Assembly: GCA_013003675.1 (NCBI GenBank)
Contig: JABDIP010000494.1
Location: 1 to 13,282, forward strand
DNA: 13,282 bases
Reading direction: 5' to 3'
From: Inquilinus sp.
GTDB lineage: Bacteria; Pseudomonadota; Alphaproteobacteria; DSM-16000; Inquilinaceae
Below the pieces are notes generated by a model. The model did not search any database, was not told the origin of the DNA, and worked only from the letters and a program-made list of their open reading frames with translations. The position numbers were made by a program, and so were the translations under genes. Below, one piece after another: positions 5,368 through 13,282 of the stretch (its first letter is position 1; each line of letters begins with the position of its first letter).

Positions 5368-7358
5368 CGTCTCGCAAGAGCGAAGACATGCGTCCCGGCA
5401 CAACGGTCCCCGATTCCGTCGGTCGCGTATAACCGCAGGTGTCGACGACAGTCGAATCCGCAACTTTTCGCCATGTCGATGAAACGGGCGGGATAGGTCT
5501 TCTGTTCGACTTCGTAGTCGAACCCGGCAATCAGTGCCTGCAGCTCAAGCATGTGAAACCGCGGAAATGCCGCCAGGGGATGTGTGATCGTCGCCGGAAG
5601 GGGAATGGAGGCCGCCTCTTCGTAGGCAAGCCGCACTATTCGCACGGCTTGCCTGGACTCTCCGGCCAGTGCGGCGATCATCGCTTCCGGGAGTCGCGCA
5701 CTCAGAAGCTGAGCCAATGCGCGCTCACCGTCGTCCGCGTCGTTCGAGATGTCGACCAGCGTATCAAGGACGTACCACAGATGATGAACCAGGAGGTTCC
5801 TGTCGCGCTCCGCACCGGTTCCGAAAGGGCTGATCATTTCATCGCTGACAATGAGGACGGTTCCCGAATCGAGTTGCGCCGCAATGCTTTCAAGAAAGTC
5901 CATGGTGTCCAGGTGATGGGACGCCCCAACCGATATTGCGGCGGAAAATGGCACTCCCTCGTTCCGATATTCCGTGACGGATGCATTGATCCCCCGAACG
6001 CGGTCATCGGAGGCGAATCTTGTCTCAAAATGCGCGAATGCGGTCGGACTCGGATCGACGGCAACCGCGTGCAATTCCGGGCGCAGTTCCAGCAGCATTT
6101 TCAGTGGAACGCCAGGGCCCGCTCCGACATCGAGGATGGTTGGCGTTTCGCCGCCTCGAAATGTCGGCATGAATTCGGCGACCGCAAGCATCTGTCTTGC
6201 ATAGGCAGGATGAACCAGTTCGTACGCCTCGTAAGCATTTACGTCGATGCGGTCTTCAAAATGCCGGTCCGTGCACTCGACGTCGCTGAAATGGTGATTT
6301 CGCAACTCGGCATCCGTCACGTCCGGTGGCACGGTCGGCTCTCCGGACCGGGTTAGCGCCTCGGCCGCGAGCGCCGCCTCTACCGTCGTAGAGCCGGTGG
6401 CGACCGTGCTGACCAGCCCCTGCCTCGTGTCCGTGTCCTGCGCTCTGCACTGCATCGCAGCCTTTGCCAGCTCACGGCAATGCTTGACCACATCGCTGGA
6501 AAGTCGCGGATTTCTTGGGATCAGACCCATCTGGGCCGCCCGGAACACGGTCGATACCGCTAGAGAAGGATCGGTGGTGACGAATGTGCGGGTCGCCGCA
6601 ATCTGCGCGCTGTTTCGCCCTTCGGCCGGATTGAGCTCGCTGCGGAGCCGCCGTGCCGCCTCGGCCGGGTCATCCGGAGAGGTGCGAAACGTAATTCTCT
6701 CAAGTGGAAGTCCGTTCTGAACCTCCACCTTTGCTCTGGCGAGCAGGTCCCGCACATTGGACCATCCATTCGACGCTCCAGCCTCCGGCCAGGTGATATC
6801 CTTGTCATAGGCCGTGACCCCGACCTTGCTCTTGGGATACTTCACCACCACGAGCGCGCGACAGGGCCTCGAACCGCTCCTGTAGATATGCGGGCCATCG
6901 GCTTGGAAGCTGGCAGTCTGACCGGTGCTGAGGAACAGCGGCTGCGCTTCAGGTCCGGTTATGAGCGCCCCGGATAAGACCGTTACCGTTTCGAGCACGC
7001 CTTGCCAGTGTCCGCTCGCAAGGCGGCTGGCGTCAGCAGGAAAGCTCATCAGGTATGTCTCAGTCGACTCCTCCTCGGCTTCGCGCGCCACGAGTTGCGC
7101 CGAGATTCCGCTTGGATCGTAGACGACCTGGTCCTCGCTTCCGAGCAAGCGGCCAAATTCGACGTTGAGTGCTTCCGACAGGCGCCAGAACATCTCTAGG
7201 GACGACGCCTGCTCACCGTCTTCGATCGCGGAGATCGACGCCTTGGGCACGCCGCTCTTCTCGGAAAGGCCGGAAACTGTGAGGCCGCGCTGCCGGCGCA
7301 CGTCATAGAGGTTGGGTCTAGCGGGTGAAATTCCCCTTTGACTACCAATGGCACTCAT
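5364..7358 (-). CDS. XRE-cupin transcriptional regulator fused to a SAM-dependent methyltransferase
   Basis: One uninterrupted 664-residue protein joins two normally separate functions. Residues about 16-71 are an XRE/Cro helix-turn-helix (LYDVRRQRGLTVSGLSEKSG, then ISAIEDGEQ). Residues about 95-190 look like the cupin sensor domain found in XRE-cupin regulators. Residues about 200-380 are an unrecognised, mainly helical linker. Residues about 385-660 are a class I methyltransferase, with SAM motif I as ILDVGAGPG (408-416), acidic D435 of motif II (AVAVDPS) and a post-motif segment GASHHLDTMDFL. XRE-cupin regulators often control amino acid efflux or catabolism genes, and azlC follows with a 4-base overlap. 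The methyltransferase may modify the product, or serve as part of the sensor. The ATG at 7356-7358 follows a GGGGG stretch; a TTG directly before it is less likely. A sequencing join cannot be excluded, but frame and codon style are continuous. Confidence 0.87.
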   Translation of the reverse strand: MSAIGSQRGISPARPNLYDVRRQRGLTVSGLSEKSGVPKASISAIEDGEQASSLEMFWRLSEALNVEFGRLLGSEDQVVYDPSGISAQLVAREAEEESTETYLMSFPADASRLASGHWQGVLETVTVLSGALITGPEAQPLFLSTGQTASFQADGPHIYRSGSRPCRALVVVKYPKSKVGVTAYDKDITWPEAGASNGWSNVRDLLARAKVEVQNGLPLERITFRTSPDDPAEAARRLRSELNPAEGRNSAQIAATRTFVTTDPSLAVSTVFRAAQMGLIPRNPRLSSDVVKHCRELAKAAMQCRAQDTDTRQGLVSTVATGSTTVEAALAAEALTRSGEPTVPPDVTDAELRNHHFSDVECTDRHFEDRIDVNAYEAYELVHPAYARQMLAVAEFMPTFRGGETPTILDVGAGPGVPLKMLLELRPELHAVAVDPSPTAFAHFETRFASDDRVRGINASVTEYRNEGVPFSAAISVGASHHLDTMDFLESIAAQLDSGTVLIVSDEMISPFGTGAERDRNLLVHHLWYVLDTLVDISNDADDGERALAQLLSARLPEAMIAALAGESRQAVRIVRLAYEEAASIPLPATITHPLAAFPRFHMLELQALIAGFDYEVEQKTYPARFIDMAKSCGFDCRRHLRLYATDGIGDRCAGTHVFALARR

Positions 7359-7384
7359 CAATGCCCCCGTTATGAGAAATTCTT

Positions 7385-7455
7385 GGTTAACGAGTTCTTT
7401 TATAGCTACTGATTGGTCTCGTCAACCTTTGCGCGAAAAAACTGCCGTTGACGAG
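7385..7455. promoter_or_regulatory. Three copies of a GTTRACGAG motif: candidate operator
   Basis: GGTTAACGAG (7385-7394), the inverted copy CTCGTCAACC (7418-7427) and CGTTGACGAG (7446-7455) share the core GTTRACGAG. They sit 27-97 bases upstream of the regulator start codon. The middle copy covers the predicted -35 element and the first lies near the expected transcription start. This arrangement fits autoregulation by the XRE-type protein encoded just downstream. Assigning the sites to that protein is inference. Confidence 0.55.
7399..7425 (-). promoter_or_regulatory. Candidate sigma-70 promoter of the biosynthetic operon
   Basis: On the minus strand a -35 element TTGACG (7425-7420) is followed after 15 bases by TATAAA (7404-7399), or after 17 bases by TAAAAG (7402-7397). 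It lies in the most AT-rich stretch before the first operon gene; the 60 bases from 7381 contain 24 G/C. The start of transcription would fall near 7390, leaving a leader of about 30 bases. Confidence 0.5.
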
Positions 7456-7720
7456 TCGTAAAAATTGTGCTGGGATGGAAAATTTTTTGGGTGTCTAGGG
7501 GTTTCCTCGGACACACTAGGAGAAGCTGCGATGGCTTCGCAGAGTGTTACGGATTTGTGTATTCAGGACAGGTGGATATTGTTATCCGGCTATCAGTGGC
7601 GGAATGACAATCTGAAATTGCCTTCAGAGAGAATTATACCACGCTTCGGTGAATACGGCGACCGTCATTCGAACCTCCGGGCAGAACGAAACAGAGCCTG
7701 TCGATTGCCTTGACCAAGAT
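7456..7720. other. Intergenic stretch without a secure gene
   Basis: Between the operator region and the palindrome at 7721 I see no RNA gene and no recognisable protein. The DNA is AT-richer than the genes on either side. A run AAAATTTTTT occurs at 7479-7488, and an imperfect inverted repeat (GTGTC 7491-7495, GACAC 7510-7514) lies next to it. The only coding candidate is the weak small ORF listed separately. Confidence 0.5.
7531..7713 (+). CDS. Possible small ORF, 60 residues, divergent from the operon
   Basis: An ATG at 7531 is preceded by AGGAG with a good spacing (AGGAGAAGCTGCG before the ATG) and opens 60 codons before a stop. The peptide starts MASQSVTDLCIQDRW and is rich in Arg, Asn and Ser towards the end. 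It has no signal peptide, membrane segment or motif I recognise. A TTGACG at 7448-7453 could serve as a -35, but no good -10 follows. It is the only plus-strand candidate with a convincing ribosome-binding site. Its length is compatible with chance, so it may be a relic or no gene at all. Confidence 0.22.
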   Translation: MASQSVTDLCIQDRWILLSGYQWRNDNLKLPSERIIPRFGEYGDRHSNLRAERNRACRLP

Positions 7721-7747
7721 GACATGAGGTTGACTCAACCTCATGTC
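7721..7747. repeat. 27-base perfect palindrome
   Basis: The 13-base arm GACATGAGGTTGA (7721-7733) is repeated as its exact reverse complement (7735-7747) around a single C. No T-run follows on either strand. It lies between the housekeeping atp region and the biosynthetic operon. It could be a bidirectional terminator or a protein-binding site; its inner GGTTGA half-site resembles the GTTGACGAG motif upstream of the regulator. Its arm also shares a 10-base string with the hairpin at 1-25. Confidence 0.6.
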
Positions 7748-7924
7748 GAAGGCTGGGAAGTCTGGCGCTTCGCAAGCACAATATTGGAGTTCTTCGCGCG
7801 CATGGACCTGCCAGGCCTTTGATAAGGGTCTGCCAGAGCGGCGGCCTTCGCCCGGACCGTGGCATAGACCGGTGCCCGCAGGGCCCGGAAAAGCAAGATC
7901 TGATCGGCGCGAATCAGGCGCAAC

Positions 7925-8140
7925 TCAATCCTTCCGTGTCAGCCGATCCTTGACCTTGCGGGCGAAAGCGCCCGGGTCGTCCAGTGGTGACGCTTCCCGC
8001 GCCGCATCGCGGATCTCCCGGGCGGTCTCTTCGACGTTGGGCCTGGCCTTCTCATATGCGTCCGCCGCCATCCGCTGGACCCGGGGGTCGGAGGCCAGCT
8101 TCCTGGCGGCACTCCAGATCAACGTGCGCAGCAAGGGCAT
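7925..8140 (-). CDS. Hypothetical 71-residue helical protein following atpC
   Basis: This small protein begins MPLLRTLIWSAARKLASDPR and continues as charged, probably helical sequence rich in Ala, Arg, Glu and Asp, ending KVKDRLTRKD. It has one short hydrophobic patch near the N-terminus but no clear transmembrane segment or signal peptide, and I do not recognise a family. The ATG at 8138-8140 has a strong GGGAGGGG ribosome-binding site. It starts 34 bases after the atpC stop on the same strand and has the same high-GC codon style, so it is probably the last gene of the atp transcript. A role linked to ATP synthase cannot be inferred from this alone. Confidence 0.72.
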   Translation of the reverse strand: MPLLRTLIWSAARKLASDPRVQRMAADAYEKARPNVEETAREIRDAAREASPLDDPGAFARKVKDRLTRKD

Positions 8141-8174
8141 CCGTCCCCTCCCGCCGATATGAGAAGGCAGCCTA

Positions 8175-8585
8175 TCAGATCGAGCGGGCGGCCGCCTGCT
8201 TGGCCTGCGCCACCGCCAGGGCCGCCTCGGCGGCGCGGCGATCGGGATCGGATTTGGCGTCCGCGACGTCCTCGGCCAGGTCGCGGAGTTGCTGGGCGAC
8301 CGCCTCGCGGTCGATCTGGCCGACCGGCATCGCCTCCTCCGCCAGCACCGTGCAGCGCTCGCCGGTCACCTCGGCGAAGCCGCCGGCGACGAAGATGCGC
8401 TCCGACACTTCCGCGCGGCTCTTGTAGACGGCGATGACGCCGGGGCGCACGGTGGAGATCAGCGGCGCGTGCCGCGGCAGCACGCCGAAATCGCCGTCGG
8501 TGCCGGGCACGACGACCATCGCCACCTGCTCGGCCAGCAACAGCCGCTCCGGCGACACCAGTTCGAATTCGACCGTCTCAGCCAT
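8175..8585 (-). CDS. atpC: F1F0 ATP synthase subunit epsilon
   Basis: This 136-residue protein is the epsilon subunit of the F1 central stalk. It links gamma to the c-ring and can inhibit ATP hydrolysis. The N-terminal beta-sandwich (about residues 1-86) shows the family blocks FELVSPERLL, VVPGTDGDFGVLPRHAPLIS and VAGGFAEV. The rest is an Ala-rich helical hairpin (DREAVAQQLRDLAEDV onward). Length is normal for alphaproteobacteria. It begins 13 bases after the atpD stop, with the ATG at 8583-8585, and ends the conserved F1 gene order. Confidence 0.96.
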   Translation of the reverse strand: MAETVEFELVSPERLLLAEQVAMVVVPGTDGDFGVLPRHAPLISTVRPGVIAVYKSRAEVSERIFVAGGFAEVTGERCTVLAEEAMPVGQIDREAVAQQLRDLAEDVADAKSDPDRRAAEAALAVAQAKQAAARSI

Positions 8586-8598
8586 CTCGCGATCCCGT

Positions 8599-10068
8599 TC
8601 AGGCGGCCTCGGCCGCCATGTTGCGCGCCTTCTCGACCGCTTCCTCGATGGTGCCGACCATGTAGAAGGCGGCCTCCGGCAGATGGTCGTACTCGCCGGC
8701 CACGATGCCCTTGAAGCCGCGCACGGTGTCCTCCAGCGACACCAGCGTGCCCGGCGTGCCGGTGAACACCTCGGCGACGTGGAAGGGCTGGCTCAGGAAG
8801 CGCTGGATCTTGCGGGCCCGGGCAACGATCAGCTTGTCGTCTTCCGACAGCTCGTCCATGCCCAGGATGGCGATGATGTCCTGCAGCGCCTTGTAGCTCT
8901 GCAACACGCGCTGCACGTCGCGGGCGACCTGGTAGTGCTCCTCGCCGACCACCCGCGGATCGAGGATGCGGCTGGTCGAATCGAGCGGGTCGACCGCCGG
9001 ATAGATGCCCAGCTCGGCGATCTGCCGGTTGAGAACGGTGGTCGCGTCCAGATGGGCGAACGACGTCGCCGGCGCCGGATCGGTCAGATCGTCGGCCGGC
9101 ACATAGATCGCCTGGACCGAGGTGATCGAGCCCTTGTTGGTGGTGGTGATGCGCTCCTGCAGGGTGCCCATGTCGGTCGCCAGGGTCGGCTGATAGCCGA
9201 CCGCCGAGGGGATTCGGCCGAGCAGCGCCGAGACTTCCGAGCCCGCCTGGGTGAAGCGGAAGATGTTGTCGACGAAGAACAGCACGTCCTGGCCTTCCTG
9301 GTCGCGGAAATACTCCGCCAGGGTCAGGCCGGTCAGGCCGACCCGGGCGCGGGCGCCCGGCGGCTCGTTCATCTGGCCATAGACCAGCGCCGCCTTCGAG
9401 CCGGGACCGTCGACCTTGATGACGCCGGATTCGATCATCTCGTGATAGAGGTCGTTGCCCTCGCGGGTCCGCTCGCCGCCGCCGGCGAACACCGAATAGC
9501 CGCCATGCGCCTTGGCGACGTTGTTGATCAACTCCTGGATCAGCACCGTCTTGCCGACGCCGGCGCCCCCGAACAGGCCGATCTTGCCGCCGCGGGCATA
9601 GGGGGCGAGCAGGTCGACCACCTTGATGCCGGTGACCAGCACCTGGGCCTCGGTCGACTGGTCGACGAATTCCGGCGCCGGCCGGTGGATCGGCATGGTC
9701 TGCTTGGCGCCGACGTCGCCGCGCTCGTCGATCGGCTGGCCGATCACGTTGATGATGCGGCCCAGGGTCTCCGGTCCGACCGGCACGCTGATCGGCCCGC
9801 CCGTGTCCGACACCTCCGCGCCCCGGACCAGGCCTTCGGTCGAGTCCATGGCGATGCAGCGCAGCGTGTTCTCGCCCAGATGCTGCGCCACCTCGAGGAC
9901 CAGCGTGCGATCCTCGATCTTAACGTTCAGCGCATTCAGGATCGACGGCAACTCGCCCTCGAACTGGACGTCGATGACGGCGCCGAGAACCTGGCGCACG
10001 CGGCCGGTGACGTTGCTCGCCGGGCCGGTCTTGGCGGTGGTCTTGCTCGCCGCAGGTTTGGTGGCCAT
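8599..10068 (-). CDS. atpD: F1F0 ATP synthase subunit beta (catalytic)
   Basis: This 489-residue protein carries the catalytic nucleotide sites of F1. The P-loop is GGAGVGKT (167-174), the catalytic Glu lies in GGGERTREG (E199), the Walker B strand is LFFVDN (263-268), and the C-terminal lever segment is DELSEDD (405-411), a variant of the usual DELSEED. Compared with enterobacterial beta it has an N-terminal extension of about 18 residues rich in Ala, Lys and Thr (MATKPAASKTTAK). The ATG at 10066-10068 is preceded by GGAG at good spacing. It lies between atpG (59-base gap) and atpC (13-base gap). Confidence 0.98.
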   Translation of the reverse strand: MATKPAASKTTAKTGPASNVTGRVRQVLGAVIDVQFEGELPSILNALNVKIEDRTLVLEVAQHLGENTLRCIAMDSTEGLVRGAEVSDTGGPISVPVGPETLGRIINVIGQPIDERGDVGAKQTMPIHRPAPEFVDQSTEAQVLVTGIKVVDLLAPYARGGKIGLFGGAGVGKTVLIQELINNVAKAHGGYSVFAGGGERTREGNDLYHEMIESGVIKVDGPGSKAALVYGQMNEPPGARARVGLTGLTLAEYFRDQEGQDVLFFVDNIFRFTQAGSEVSALLGRIPSAVGYQPTLATDMGTLQERITTTNKGSITSVQAIYVPADDLTDPAPATSFAHLDATTVLNRQIAELGIYPAVDPLDSTSRILDPRVVGEEHYQVARDVQRVLQSYKALQDIIAILGMDELSEDDKLIVARARKIQRFLSQPFHVAEVFTGTPGTLVSLEDTVRGFKGIVAGEYDHLPEAAFYMVGTIEEAVEKARNMAAEAA

Positions 10069-10127
10069 GCTTGTCGCTCCTCACTGCATCCTTGGGCGCG
10101 GCCTCGACCGCTGCCGGGTAACGGGTC

Positions 10128-11012
10128 CTATAGCGCTTCCGCGCCGGAGATGATCTCGATCAGCTCGCGGGTGATCTGTGCCTGCCGGGTCCGGTTGTAG
10201 ACCAGCGTCAGCTTGTCGATCATCTCTCCGGCGTTGCGGGTCGCGTTGTCCATCGCCGTCATTCGGGCACCCTGCTCGCTGGCGGCGGATTCCAGCAGCG
10301 CTCGGTAGACCTGGATCGACAGGTTGCGCGGCAGCAGGCTGGCCAGGATGGCGTCCTCGTCCGGCTCGAACTCGTAGACCGCGCCACCGGCCGGGCGCGC
10401 CGCCGCATCGCCCTCGGGCGGCGGCAGCGGCACCAGTTGCTGGCCGGTGACGATCTGGCTGATCGCCGATTCGAACCGGTTGTAGATCACAGTGCAGACA
10501 TCGTACTCGCCGGCCTCGAACATCTCGATCAGCCGTCCGCCGATGGCGCTGGCATCGGCGAAGCCGAGCCGCGGCCGGCCGACATCCATCACCGATTCGA
10601 CGATCAGGTTGGCGAAGTCGCGGCGCAGGTTGTCGCGGCCCTTGCGGCCGACGCAGAACAGCTTCACCTGCTTGCCCTGATCGGTCAGCGAGCGCAGGCG
10701 CTTGCGGGTCTCGCGGGTGATCGCGCCGTTGAAACCGCCGCACAAGCCGCGGTCGGAGGTGACGACCACCAGCAGGTGCACGTCGTCGCCGCCGGTGCCG
10801 GTCATCAGCCGCGGTCCGCCGCCCGTCGAGCCGACGGCCCCGGCCAGGCTGGCGAGCACCTTTTCCATCCGCTCGGCGAAGGGCCGGCCGGCCTCGGCCT
10901 GCTCCTGGGCGCGACGCAGCTTCGACGCCGCGACCATCTTCATGGCCGAGGTGATCTTCTGCGTCGACTTGACGCTGCCGATCCGGTTTCGAAGGTCCTT
11001 GAGGCTAGCCAT
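10128..11012 (-). CDS. atpG: F1F0 ATP synthase subunit gamma (central stalk)
   Basis: This 294-residue protein is the rotating shaft of F1. Both coiled-coil ends are typical: the N-terminus MASLKDLRNRIGSVKSTQKIT with AMKMVAASKLRRAQ, and the C-terminus ARMTAMDNATRNAGEMIDKL followed by YNRTRQAQITRELIEI. The middle Rossmann-like part includes TSDRGLCGGFN. A Pro/Gly/Ala-rich stretch at about 196-216 (PPPEGDAAARPAGG) is a probable surface loop. It starts 44 bases after atpA. The ribosome-binding site before the ATG at 11010-11012 is weak (GACAGGCG). Confidence 0.97.
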   Translation of the reverse strand: MASLKDLRNRIGSVKSTQKITSAMKMVAASKLRRAQEQAEAGRPFAERMEKVLASLAGAVGSTGGGPRLMTGTGGDDVHLLVVVTSDRGLCGGFNGAITRETRKRLRSLTDQGKQVKLFCVGRKGRDNLRRDFANLIVESVMDVGRPRLGFADASAIGGRLIEMFEAGEYDVCTVIYNRFESAISQIVTGQQLVPLPPPEGDAAARPAGGAVYEFEPDEDAILASLLPRNLSIQVYRALLESAASEQGARMTAMDNATRNAGEMIDKLTLVYNRTRQAQITRELIEIISGAEAL

Positions 11013-11056
11013 CGCCTGTCGCCGTCAGTGCCGTTCCTTCAATGTTCTAGGGCGTC

Positions 11057-12585
<1,529 letters not shown>

Positions 12586-12586
<1 letters not shown>

Positions 12587-13146
12587 CAGCCAACCCCCTT
12601 CATGGCCAGTTGCAGCTTGCTGAGCTTGGTGCGCAGGGACGAGTCGACCATCCGCGACCCGACCTTGACGATCATCCCGCCCAGCAGCGACGGATCGACG
12701 GTAACGTCGACCGAAACCTTGGCGCCGATGGCCTTCTTCAGGCCATCGACCAGCGCCGCCGTCTGCGCGTCGCTGAGCGCGGTGGCGGCGGTCACCTCGG
12801 CGGTGACCTCGCCGCGACGGCGGGCCAGCTCCGCCAGATAGGCGTCGATCATCGCCGGCAGCGCGAACAGCCGGCGATTGCCGGCGACGACACCGATGAA
12901 TTGCCGGGTCAGCGCCCCGGCGCCGGCCTTTTCGAGCACCGCCGCGATCGCCCGCCCCTGCTCGGCGCGGCCCAGCACCGGCGTGAACACCAGCCGGCGC
13001 AGATCGGCGCTTTCGCCGATCAGCCCCTTCAGCCCCTTCAGGTCGCCGGCAACCGCGTCGAGCGCCTTGGCCTCGTCGGCCAACTCGAACAGCGCGGTCG
13101 CGTAACGCGACGCGAGGCCGGACGTTGCAGTATCGGTGGATGCCAC
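12586..13146 (-). CDS. atpH: F1F0 ATP synthase subunit delta
   Basis: This protein (186 residues from the chosen start) is the delta/OSCP subunit that joins F1 to the peripheral stalk. Family features are the N-terminal segment SGLASRYATALFELADE, the central FIGVVAGNRRLFALPAMIDAY and the C-terminal VDPSLLGGMIVKVGSRMVDSSLRTKL. I take the GTG at 13144-13146, preceded by GAGGA five bases upstream; this gives the usual length and start. A GTG at 13210-13212 would add 22 residues that do not resemble the family and would start next to a terminator T-run. It is the first gene of the F1 operon and overlaps atpA by one base. Confidence 0.95.
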
Positions 13147-13213
13147 CTGTGTCCTCGAAACGGTCTTGTCGTTGCCCGGAAGCCGGGATGGGATTTTCGT
13201 TGCGAACCGCACG

Positions 13214-13250
13214 AAAAAAGCGCCGTCGCGGGCGACCGCCCGAACGGCGC
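13214..13250 (-). terminator. Intrinsic terminator upstream of atpH
   Basis: On the minus strand GCGCCGT (13250-13244) pairs with ACGGCGC (13226-13220), with a further inner GC-rich stem CGGGC/GCCCG. It is followed directly by six T residues (13219-13214). This is a classical rho-independent terminator. It presumably ends the unseen gene upstream of the atp operon, and its T-run ends 67 bases before the atpH start codon. Confidence 0.8.
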
Positions 13251-13263
13251 GGCTGATCTAACA

Positions 13264-13280
13264 CACCGCGTATCGCGGTG
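13264..13280. other. Short perfect hairpin at the window edge
   Basis: CACCGCG (13264-13270) and CGCGGTG (13274-13280) form a 7-base stem with a 3-base loop. It lies just before the terminator on the minus strand and has no T-run of its own. It may be the end of the upstream gene or part of its 3' untranslated region; the window stops here. Confidence 0.4.
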
Positions 13281-13282
13281 CA

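Noticed and set aside
5368..5463. N-terminal extension of AzlC
   Set aside because: The Arg-rich extra 32 residues lie within the methyltransferase coding sequence; the ATGA overlap gives a normal AzlC start.
7665..7865. Possible transposase remnant in the intergenic gap (minus strand)
   Set aside because: The Arg/Ser-rich translation vaguely recalled transposase ends, but no catalytic motif, inverted repeats or target duplication can be seen.
7741..7923. 60-codon minus-strand frame starting with TTG two bases after the 71-residue gene
   Set aside because: The AAGGA before the TTG is suggestive, but the codon pattern is only moderately gene-like, the peptide is unrecognised and the stop falls in the palindrome; not enough support for a gene.
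8434..10200. 588-codon open frame on the plus strand across atpD
   Set aside because: It is antisense to atpD and rich in Arg, Asp, His and Gly in the way shadow frames of GC-rich genes are; no motif, and the minus-strand protein is unmistakable.
12587..13264. Upstream extension of the atpA frame
   Set aside because: It is the atpH gene read in another frame; the standard alpha N-terminus begins at 12586.

Overview
The window looks like part of the chromosome of a GC-rich alphaproteobacterium, probably of the Rhodospirillales type. The main reason is a complete F1-ATPase operon in the order atpH-atpA-atpG-atpD-atpC with no F0 genes attached, as is usual in that group. The placement is inferred from gene order and protein style, not from a database search. 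Every gene called with confidence is on the minus strand, so the text runs from high to low coordinates.

Region 1 (13282-7925) is housekeeping. An intrinsic terminator of an unseen upstream gene (13214-13250) is followed by atpH, atpA, atpG, atpD and atpC, then a 71-residue conserved-looking hypothetical protein. Region 2 (7924-7359) is about 560 bases without a secure gene. It is AT-richer and holds a 27-base palindrome, a weak plus-strand small ORF, a minus-strand promoter and three copies of a GTTRACGAG motif that look like operator sites.

Region 3 (7358-39) is a compact eight-gene biosynthetic operon. It encodes an XRE/cupin regulator fused to a SAM methyltransferase, the AzlC/AzlD branched-chain amino acid exporter, a SyrB2-type Fe(II)/2-oxoglutarate halogenase carrying the diagnostic HxA facial motif, a second Fe(II)/2-oxoglutarate enzyme with a normal HxD motif, a stand-alone NRPS adenylation domain, a stand-alone peptidyl carrier protein and a GNAT acyltransferase. 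An 11-bp-stem hairpin at 1-25 probably ends the operon.

The likely logic is as follows. The A domain, whose specificity residues read D-A-F-W-M-G-G-T-F-K (close to the classical valine code), loads valine or a similar small aliphatic amino acid on the carrier protein. The halogenase chlorinates an unactivated methyl group of the tethered residue, as SyrB2, CytC3 and BarB enzymes do. The second oxygenase, the methyltransferase and the GNAT protein may tailor, release or detoxify the product. AzlCD would export a branched-chain amino acid analogue. No condensation or thioesterase domain is visible, so the product is more likely a small chlorinated (or chlorine-derived) amino acid than a peptide. 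This is the candidate undescribed system in the window.
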